A DNA stretch of 11,050 bases from Betaproteobacteria bacterium (GTDB lineage Bacteria; Pseudomonadota; Gammaproteobacteria; Burkholderiales; Eutrophovitaceae): contig QXZO01000181.1 of NCBI GenBank assembly GCA_009886305.1, positions 1-11,050 of the forward strand. Direction: 5' to 3'. Both the position numbers and the translations under genes were made by a program. Shown here piece after piece: positions 6,156 through 11,050 of the stretch. Position 1 is the stretch's first letter, and the number at the start of each line of letters is the position of its first letter. The notes beneath the pieces are model-generated. The model was not told where the DNA came from. It ran no database searches and saw nothing but the letters and a program-made list of their open reading frames with translations.

Positions 6156-7319
6156 ATGACTGTTAGAACCAATCTTCTCGACTTCGATCGAGTCCAGCTC
6201 GCTGAGTACCTCAAGGGGATTGGTGAGAATTCGTTTCGAGCGCAACAGTTGTTTAAGTGGGTCCATCAGCGTGGAATCGTAGATTTTGATTTGATGAGCG
6301 ATCTTTCTAGACCTTTAAGAGCGAAACTGAGTGAGCTAGCGACAATCAGTGTTCCCGCCTTTGAGTGTGAAAATAGATCTGGTGATGGGACTCTTAAGTG
6401 GTTGTTTCCGGTTGATAACGCAAATTCTGTAGAGTCCGTTTTTATTCCTGAGAAAGGTCGAGGAACTTTGTGTGTTTCTTCCCAAGCTGGATGTGCACTT
6501 GAATGTGCATTTTGTGCGACAGGACGTGAAGGTTTTAATCGTAATTTGAAAGTATCAGAAATTATTGGACAGTTGTGGTTAGCACAGAATCGATTTCCAG
6601 AAACAGAACGGACGGGTGCCAGGCTGGGTGGATCTGTTCCATCTCGCACCGTATCGAATGTCGTGTTGATGGGTATGGGGGAGCCGCTGGCCAACTACGA
6701 TAATGTAGTCCATGCGGTGCGAATTATGTTAGATGACTTTGCCTATGGACTGTCGCGCAGGCGCGTAACAGTTTCTACCTCTGGTATCGTTCCCAATATC
6801 GACCGCTTGAGAGAGGACTGTCCAGTTTCGCTGGCAGTTTCTCTCCATGCTCCTAACGATGATTTAAGGAGCGAGATTGTTCCTATCAACAAGAAATATC
6901 CGATCGCAGAGTTAATGGAGGCATGTAAGCGATATACGGACAGCTCGCAAGGTCTTGCGGTCGCAGGTGTCAAATGGCAACGCCGAGGTTCGCCACGAGA
7001 TTTTGTAACATTTGAATACATTATGCTGGCTGGGGTTAATGATCAGCTGGAGCACGCTCGAGAACTCATAAGCGTCACGCGCGGAGTCCCCTGTAAATTC
7101 AATCTCATTCCTTTTAATCCTTTCAATGATTCTGGATTCAACAGAAGCTCCGAGAGAGCAATTAGGCAGTTTCAAAAAATACTTATTGATGCTGGATTAG
7201 TAACTACCGTGAGAAAGACGCGTGGTGATGATATTGCTGGGGCTTGTGGCCAGTTGGCCGGTCAAGTAGAAAACCGCAGAACTCCTCGGAAGAGGAGCGT
7301 TAAAGCTGTTTTGCCTTAA
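6156..7319 (+). CDS. rlmN: Dual-specificity 23S rRNA (A2503) / tRNA (A37) C2-methyltransferase, radical SAM
   Basis: RlmN is a radical-SAM enzyme that methylates C2 of adenosine 2503 in 23S rRNA, and in E. coli A37 of several tRNAs, aiding translational fidelity. The 387-residue protein has an N-terminal accessory domain (about 1-100; FRAQQLFKWVHQRG at 27-40). The radical-SAM core has the CxxxCxxC cluster ligands C113, C117 and C120. The two further conserved cysteines are both present: C106 (in LCVSS) and the methyl-carrying C364 (in RGDDIAGACGQLAG), equivalent to E. coli C118 and C355. MGMGEPLANYDNV at 172-184, VSTSGIVP at 206-213 and SLAVSLHAP at 225-233 are also typical. An additional loop of about 15 residues (261-280) precedes FVTFEYIML compared with relatives I recall. 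The start lies 4 bp after the ndk stop without a clear Shine-Dalgarno, suggesting translational coupling. The C-terminus is basic. Confidence 0.96.
   Translation: MTVRTNLLDFDRVQLAEYLKGIGENSFRAQQLFKWVHQRGIVDFDLMSDLSRPLRAKLSELATISVPAFECENRSGDGTLKWLFPVDNANSVESVFIPEKGRGTLCVSSQAGCALECAFCATGREGFNRNLKVSEIIGQLWLAQNRFPETERTGARLGGSVPSRTVSNVVLMGMGEPLANYDNVVHAVRIMLDDFAYGLSRRRVTVSTSGIVPNIDRLREDCPVSLAVSLHAPNDDLRSEIVPINKKYPIAELMEACKRYTDSSQGLAVAGVKWQRRGSPRDFVTFEYIMLAGVNDQLEHARELISVTRGVPCKFNLIPFNPFNDSGFNRSSERAIRQFQKILIDAGLVTTVRKTRGDDIAGACGQLAGQVENRRTPRKRSVKAVLP
7282..7297 (+). repeat. GNRA-loop hairpin at the 3' end of rlmN
   Basis: CTCCTC (7282-7287), GGAA loop, GAGGAG (7292-7297) form a perfect 6-bp stem with a GNRA-class tetraloop, 20 bases before the rlmN stop and 59 bases before the ispG start. 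A short TTTT at 7309-7312 is too distant for a normal terminator. It could influence mRNA stability or processing at the rlmN-ispG junction; no function is shown. Confidence 0.3.
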
Positions 7320-7356
7320 ATATAAAGCGACGATATGGATATGAAAGTTATTCGTT

Positions 7357-8574
7357 ATGAATAAGATCGCACGACGGGAGACGAATACGGTCGCAGTTGG
7401 GTCGATTTTAGTTGGAGGCCAGAATCCAGTGGTTGTTCAGTCGATGACGGATACTGATACCGCGGATATTGATAAAACGGTATCTCAAATTACAAATTTA
7501 CATTCTGCTGGGTCGGAAATTGTTCGGATTACCGTGAACACCTTAGAGGCTGCAGCCGCCGTGCCGAGAATAAAAGAAGCTTTGGCGAAAAAAAATATTG
7601 AGTGCCCAATAGTGGGGGATTTCCATTTCAATGGTCATCGTCTATTGAAAGAGTACCCCGAGTGTGCAGAACACCTAGACAAATATCGTATCAATCCGGG
7701 AAATGTAGGTAGAGGTAGTAAAAAAGACAGTCAATTTGCATCCATTATTGAACTCGCGTGCAAATACAATAAACCGGTGAGGATTGGCGCTAATTGGGGT
7801 AGCTTGGATCAAGATCAGCTCAGTAAGTTGATGGACGATAATGCGTTGAGGGATGAGCGCCTTAGCAATGAAATGCTTGTGCGCGAAGCGCTAATATCCT
7901 CTGCTATGAATAGTGCAAAACTAGCGGAGACAATTGGCTTAGGTCATGACAAGATTATAGTTTCATGCAAGGTGAGTGACGTGCAGGAGTTGATCGCTGT
8001 GTATCGTGAATTGAGTTTGCGTTCGACGTACCCATTGCATCTTGGGCTAACAGAGGCGGGTATGGGCAGTAAAGGTATTGTTTCTTCGAGTGCAGCGTTA
8101 GCAGTTTTGTTGCAGGAGGGGATAGGAGATACGGTGCGAATTTCACTTACGCCACAACCTGGTGGATCGCGTGAAGAAGAGGTTTATGTTGCTCAAGAGT
8201 TGCTGCAGACTATGGGCATTAGAGCCTTCACACCACTTGTCATATCGTGTCCAGGTTGTGGTCGCACGTCGAGCGACTTTTTTCAAGTGCTTGCGCAGGA
8301 CATTCAGGCATTTCTCAGGAGAGAAATGCCTAACTGGAAAAAAAAGTTTAAGGGTGTTGAGGATATGAAAGTTGCTGTCATGGGGTGTGTGGTAAACGGT
8401 CCTGGAGAGAGTAAAAATGCGAATATCGGAATCAGTCTTCCCGGGTCTGGAGAGAACCCAGTTGCACCTGTATATGTCGATGGAGAGAGAGTTAAGACTC
8501 TGAAGGGCGGAGCGATTGCCCAAGAGTTCGAAGACATTGTCAATAACTATGTTCGTGAAACGTATGGAAGCTGA
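7357..8574 (+). CDS. ispG: 4-hydroxy-3-methylbut-2-enyl-diphosphate synthase (flavodoxin/ferredoxin-dependent)
   Basis: IspG (GcpE) reductively opens 2-C-methyl-D-erythritol 2,4-cyclodiphosphate to HMBPP, the penultimate step of the MEP isoprenoid pathway, using a 4Fe-4S cluster. The 405-residue protein has an N-terminal TIM-barrel domain with VVVQSMTDTDTADI at 25-38, GDFHFNGHRLL at 87-97, YRINPGNVG at 110-118, IGANWGSLDQDQL at 143-155 and PLHLGLTEAGMGSKG at 226-240. The C-terminal cluster domain supplies C298 and C301 (SCPGCGRT), C344 (GCVVNGPGE) and E351, all expected ligands. It is longer than E. coli IspG (372) because of extra segments found in the beta-type enzyme. The ATG at 7357 is fixed closely by an in-frame stop at 7342-7344; the Shine-Dalgarno is weak (GAAAG, 7343-7347). 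It follows rlmN by 37 bp and precedes hisS by 59 bp. A strong intragenic hairpin spans codons 317-325. Confidence 0.97.
   Translation: MNKIARRETNTVAVGSILVGGQNPVVVQSMTDTDTADIDKTVSQITNLHSAGSEIVRITVNTLEAAAAVPRIKEALAKKNIECPIVGDFHFNGHRLLKEYPECAEHLDKYRINPGNVGRGSKKDSQFASIIELACKYNKPVRIGANWGSLDQDQLSKLMDDNALRDERLSNEMLVREALISSAMNSAKLAETIGLGHDKIIVSCKVSDVQELIAVYRELSLRSTYPLHLGLTEAGMGSKGIVSSSAALAVLLQEGIGDTVRISLTPQPGGSREEEVYVAQELLQTMGIRAFTPLVISCPGCGRTSSDFFQVLAQDIQAFLRREMPNWKKKFKGVEDMKVAVMGCVVNGPGESKNANIGISLPGSGENPVAPVYVDGERVKTLKGGAIAQEFEDIVNNYVRETYGS
8306..8331 (+). repeat. Perfect 11-bp hairpin in ispG enclosing an SD-like loop and in-frame ATG
   Basis: AGGCATTTCTC (8306-8316), loop AGGA (8317-8320) and GAGAAATGCCT (8321-8331) are a perfect inverted repeat. 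The loop plus the first stem base reads AGGAG, and the ATG at 8326-8328 in the 3' arm is in the ispG frame (M324). No T-run follows on the + strand (an A-run does), so it is not a terminator there. It may be a structured mRNA element or a masked internal start; either role is inference. Confidence 0.45.
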
Positions 8575-8582
8575 GCTGAATG

Positions 8583-8612
8583 TATCGGATACTAATTAAC
8601 CCTTATCGAATA
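8583..8612 (+). repeat. Imperfect direct repeat in the ispG-hisS gap
   Basis: TATCGGATA (8583-8591) and TATCGAATA (8604-8612) match at 8 of 9 bases, with starts 21 bp apart, about two helical turns, so both would face the same side of the DNA. They fill much of the 59-bp gap before hisS. This could be a regulator site or chance in AT-rich DNA. I found no convincing promoter beside it. Confidence 0.2.
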
Positions 8613-8633
8613 GCTTTATGGATGACGACGTAA

Positions 8634-9956
8634 ATGAGTAAAATTCAAGCAATTCGAGGAATGAATGATGTTCTACCCGAGGAGAGTTATCAGTGGGAAT
8701 GGATTGAGTCTGCTATTCGAGAATGGTTAGCAATGTTCGGGTATCAAAATATTCGTACTCCAATCTTAGAAAATACTGATTTATTTGTGAGGTCCATTGG
8801 GACAGCTACAGATATTGTTGAAAAGGAAATGTACACCTTTGTTGACTCATTAAATGGGGATTCGCTGACATTACGACCAGAGGGAACGGCTTCCGTTGTT
8901 CGCGCAGCGATAGAGCACAATATGACTTACGGAAAAGCAAGACGGTTATATTATTGCGGACCCATGTTCCGGCATGAACGTCCACAAAAGGGTCGTTTCA
9001 GACAGTTTTACCAAGTTGGAGTAGAGGCGCTTGGCTTCGAAGGCCCAGATATTGACGCAGAACATGTCCTGATGGTGGCTGAGCTATGGAGAAAGTTGGG
9101 AATTTCGAGCAATGGGGTTCGGTTAGAGGTTAACTCTTTAGGAAGCAAAGATGATCGTAAAAAATATCACGAGTCTTTAGTCGCGTTCTTGAAAGGATGT
9201 GAGCAGAGTCTGGATGAGGATTCGCGCAGACGAATCAGTACGAATCCGCTGAGGGTCCTAGATAGTAAAAATCTTCAGACACAAGAGATCGTCGCTACAG
9301 CACCAAAATTGCTTAATTTCTTATCTGACGAATCGGTGGAAAAGATGGAGCGATTCAAGCAATTTCTTGATCGCTCAGGTATCCCATATGTGGTTAATCC
9401 GAACCTTGTCAGGGGTTTAGACTACTATAATGATATCGTTTACGAATGGAAAACAGAATTTTTAGGAGCTCAAGGTACGATTTGTGCTGGCGGGCGATAC
9501 GATGTGTTGGCGGAGCAAATTGGTGGTAAACCTATCCCCGCCTGTGGTTTCGCTTTGGGTCTAGAGAGGGTTCTTGCCACTCTTATAAGTTGCGAGATAG
9601 AAATCCCGAAAGAGAACCCCGATGTTTATTTGGTGTCTTCAGATAAAACCGCGCAGCTCTATGCCTGGGATGTCGCAAAAGTATTACGTGACAGTAATTT
9701 GAAAGTGGTACTTCATTGCGGTGGTGGTGCGCTAAAATCACAAATGAAGAAGGCTGATAACAGTGGAGCGAAATTTGCTATCATCATCGGCGACGAGGAA
9801 ATGGCTAAAAAAACTATATCTCTAAAATCTCTTCGCCTAGCTGGAATTAAAGGTGCCAGCCAACAACAAGAACTTAGTGTCCATGACGCCATTAAGAGAA
9901 TTTATGAAGATGGTGCTTTGACTAAAATTACGAAATCGGGAATGTTAGGTAATTAA
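8634..9956 (+). CDS. hisS: Histidine--tRNA ligase
   Basis: HisRS charges tRNA-His with histidine using ATP; it is a homodimeric class II synthetase. The 440-residue protein is complete, slightly longer than E. coli HisRS (424). It opens with AIRGMNDVLP at 6-15. Motif 1 is around IRTPILENTDLFVRSIG at 40-56, followed by TDIVEKEMYTF at 59-69 and LRPEGTASVVRA at 80-91. Motif 2 spans YYCGPMFRHERPQKGRFRQF (106-125). The histidine-specific motif LVRGLDYYNDIVYEW is at 258-272, and motif 3 covers AGGRYDVL plus ACGFALGLERV (285-292, 303-313). A C-terminal anticodon-binding domain (about 328-425) includes CGGGALKSQMKKAD. The start at 8634 matches the family N-terminus; only a weak GGATG (8620-8624) precedes it. 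The stop codon is followed after one base by the ATG of the next gene, implying coupled translation. Confidence 0.98.
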   Translation: MSKIQAIRGMNDVLPEESYQWEWIESAIREWLAMFGYQNIRTPILENTDLFVRSIGTATDIVEKEMYTFVDSLNGDSLTLRPEGTASVVRAAIEHNMTYGKARRLYYCGPMFRHERPQKGRFRQFYQVGVEALGFEGPDIDAEHVLMVAELWRKLGISSNGVRLEVNSLGSKDDRKKYHESLVAFLKGCEQSLDEDSRRRISTNPLRVLDSKNLQTQEIVATAPKLLNFLSDESVEKMERFKQFLDRSGIPYVVNPNLVRGLDYYNDIVYEWKTEFLGAQGTICAGGRYDVLAEQIGGKPIPACGFALGLERVLATLISCEIEIPKENPDVYLVSSDKTAQLYAWDVAKVLRDSNLKVVLHCGGGALKSQMKKADNSGAKFAIIIGDEEMAKKTISLKSLRLAGIKGASQQQELSVHDAIKRIYEDGALTKITKSGMLGN

Positions 9957-9957
9957 T

Positions 9958-10593
9958 ATGGCAACTTTTGACTTAGACGAGCAGGAACAGTTAGACGCAC
10001 TTCAGCAATTTTGGAGATCGTACGGACGGATCGTGGTGGCAGTGGTACTCTCTGTTGTGATTGGGTTTGGCGGTACGAAGTGGTGGGAGCATCAAACAAA
10101 GACAAAAGCGCAATCTGCATCTGCGACATTTAATAAGCTCGAAGCGGTGCAGGCCAGCGAGGATTTGGATCTTGTAAGTTCTGTTTCAGAAGAGCTCATT
10201 GCTGAATATGGCGATACTTACTACGCCGATTTGGCGCGTCTTAATTTAGCGAAAAATGAGGCTGATAACGGTGAGTACTTAAAGGCGATCGATCTGTTGC
10301 GGGGTATTGAGAATGACGCACGTGACAGTAGTCTTGTGTCACTAGCGAAGCTTCGTTTAGGAGCCCTTTATGTAATGACTGAACAGTTCGATTTGGCAAT
10401 GACAGCATTGGATGGAGACGCTGATGCTTCTATGTCGGGTCTATTTGCGGACATGCGGGGAGATATTTATGCGGCCCAAGGTTCTAATCAGGAAGCTTTC
10501 GCCGCCTACCAAGAGGCTTTGAGTTTGCTGCAAGAGGGCAATCCTTGGGTCGACATCGTTCAGATTAAAATTGACAGCTTAGGATCGCAGTGA
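9958..10593 (+). CDS. yfgM: YfgM-like tetratricopeptide-type inner membrane protein
   Basis: This is a membrane-anchored periplasmic protein of the YfgM/TPR_21 family. The E. coli homologue associates with the SecYEG translocon and the chaperone PpiD and is linked to the RcsB stress regulator; here the role is inferred from family and position. The 211-residue protein has a short acidic cytoplasmic N-terminus (FDLDEQEQLDALQQFW at 4-19), one transmembrane segment at about 24-40 flanked by R20/R24 and K41, and a helical TPR-like periplasmic domain from about 50. Repeat-like helices are visible, for example YYADLARLNLAKNEADNGEY and FADMRGDIYAAQGSNQEAFA. Length is like E. coli YfgM (206). It starts 1 bp after hisS, with AGG at 9947-9949 as a modest Shine-Dalgarno inside the hisS end. 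Its stop overlaps the GTG of bamB. The hisS-yfgM-bamB order is a well-known conserved arrangement and supports the call. Confidence 0.9.
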   Translation: MATFDLDEQEQLDALQQFWRSYGRIVVAVVLSVVIGFGGTKWWEHQTKTKAQSASATFNKLEAVQASEDLDLVSSVSEELIAEYGDTYYADLARLNLAKNEADNGEYLKAIDLLRGIENDARDSSLVSLAKLRLGALYVMTEQFDLAMTALDGDADASMSGLFADMRGDIYAAQGSNQEAFAAYQEALSLLQEGNPWVDIVQIKIDSLGSQ

Positions 10594-11050
10594 GATCTTT
10601 TGGATTTGGCGCCATAATTGTATCGGCTTTAATTACTGTTGGGTGCTCGGGTAATCAACGACGGGAGGCTGTTGATCTTCCTGAGTTTGAACGGAAAGTC
10701 TCACTAGAAAAAAGCTGGGATCACTCACTTGGTAATCCGCTAGGTGGGACATTATCTCCAGTCTCTTCGGAGGGTCGAGTTTGTGGCGCTTCTGGGTATA
10801 CGGTTCTATGTGTTGATGATAAGACGGGCCGACAGATTTATGAAATAGAATTTGATCAGAAAATATCTGGTGGGCTCGGTGAATCAGATGCAGAGATTTT
10901 CCTCGGTGGTGAAGAAGGAACGGTGAGTCTGTTAGATTCTAATGGGGTTGTCAGATGGCAATCCAACATCAGAAACGCTGTAATGGGCGCGCCTATGGCA
11001 GCGGGCCAAACCGTGCAAACCCATCTCAGTGGCTTTTATATACGACGGGA
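10590..11050 (+). CDS. bamB: Outer membrane protein assembly factor BamB, lipoprotein (5' part, runs off window)
   Basis: BamB is a beta-propeller lipoprotein of the BAM complex, which inserts beta-barrel proteins into the outer membrane. The frame is open from a GTG at 10590 to the right edge (153 codons plus 2 bases), so the 3' part is missing. The start overlaps the yfgM stop by 4 bases (GTGA), and AGGA at 10581-10584 gives a Shine-Dalgarno 5 bases upstream. The product begins with R2, a hydrophobic stretch (about 4-17) and a lipobox-like TVGC with C19 as the lipidated cysteine. T at -3 is less usual than L, and serine at +2 is compatible with outer-membrane sorting. After a short linker the first PQQ/WD-like propeller blades appear: GRVCGASGYTVLCVDDKTGR, then IFLGGEEGTVSLLDSNGVV, then RWQSNI and a GAPMAAG-like turn. 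Family length is about 390 residues, so roughly two fifths is present. Position after hisS-yfgM makes the assignment strong. Confidence 0.9.
   Translation, partial: MRSFGFGAIIVSALITVGCSGNQRREAVDLPEFERKVSLEKSWDHSLGNPLGGTLSPVSSEGRVCGASGYTVLCVDDKTGRQIYEIEFDQKISGGLGESDAEIFLGGEEGTVSLLDSNGVVRWQSNIRNAVMGAPMAAGQTVQTHLSGFYIRR

Noticed and set aside
6488..6527. Repeated ATGTGCA in rlmN
   Set aside because: It is explained by the codons of the CxxxCxxC iron-sulfur motif rather than by a DNA repeat.
6266..6694. 142-codon open frame on the - strand within rlmN
   Set aside because: It is antisense to a clearly conserved radical-SAM gene, shows no recognisable motif, and has no independent start context.
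8162..8368. 68-codon + strand frame inside ispG
   Set aside because: It is out of frame with IspG across conserved motifs, and its product has no domain-like features.
8143..8523. 126-codon open frame on the - strand within ispG
   Set aside because: It lies opposite the conserved Fe-S domain of IspG and has a composition typical of a reverse-strand shadow, with no ribosome-binding site.

Overview
The window is a gene-dense stretch of a proteobacterial chromosome, almost certainly from a betaproteobacterium with moderate-to-low GC. The lineage call rests on protein signatures recalled from known families. AccA opens with the Burkholderiales-style N-terminus MKTTFLDFEQ and contains VQDDSAVDISEEI. 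RlmN ends in the beta-type IPFNPF...SGF..S...F then RKTRGDDI...CGQLAG. IspG is the longer form with GANWGSLDQ. The YfgM-like protein begins FDLDEQEQLDALQQFW. No genus can be named from the sequence alone.

All ten genes lie on the + strand. Left part (1-3205): a TolC-family outer-membrane channel protein (48-1358), then a secreted gamma-glutamyltransferase (1484-3205). Middle (3275-5629): accA and tilS, a pair commonly linked in betaproteobacteria. Right part (5726-11050): the conserved block ndk-rlmN-ispG-hisS-yfgM-bamB. The last gene runs off the right edge and starts at a GTG that overlaps the yfgM stop codon. No intergenic gap exceeds 125 bp. No RNA gene, mobile element, CRISPR array or prophage was seen.

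Functionally this is housekeeping and envelope biology: efflux or secretion (TolC), periplasmic glutathione turnover (GGT), the first step of fatty-acid synthesis (AccA), nucleotide balance (Ndk), decoding fidelity (TilS, RlmN, HisS), isoprenoid precursors (IspG), and envelope biogenesis (YfgM-like protein, BamB). Junctions tighten toward the right: ndk-rlmN 4 bp, rlmN-ispG 37 bp, ispG-hisS 59 bp, hisS-yfgM 1 bp, yfgM-bamB a 4-bp overlap. This suggests one transcript from ndk onward, with translational coupling at the end.

I found no previously undescribed system. The items that merit a second look are small: a perfect 11-bp hairpin inside ispG that holds a Shine-Dalgarno-like loop next to an in-frame ATG; a terminator-like hairpin with a U-tract inside the 3' end of ndk; a GNRA-loop hairpin at the end of rlmN; an extra loop in RlmN whose DNA is near-palindromic; repeated TGTTAAC boxes upstream of ndk; the absence of the usual rodZ-type gene between rlmN and ispG; and several ambiguous or non-ATG starts.
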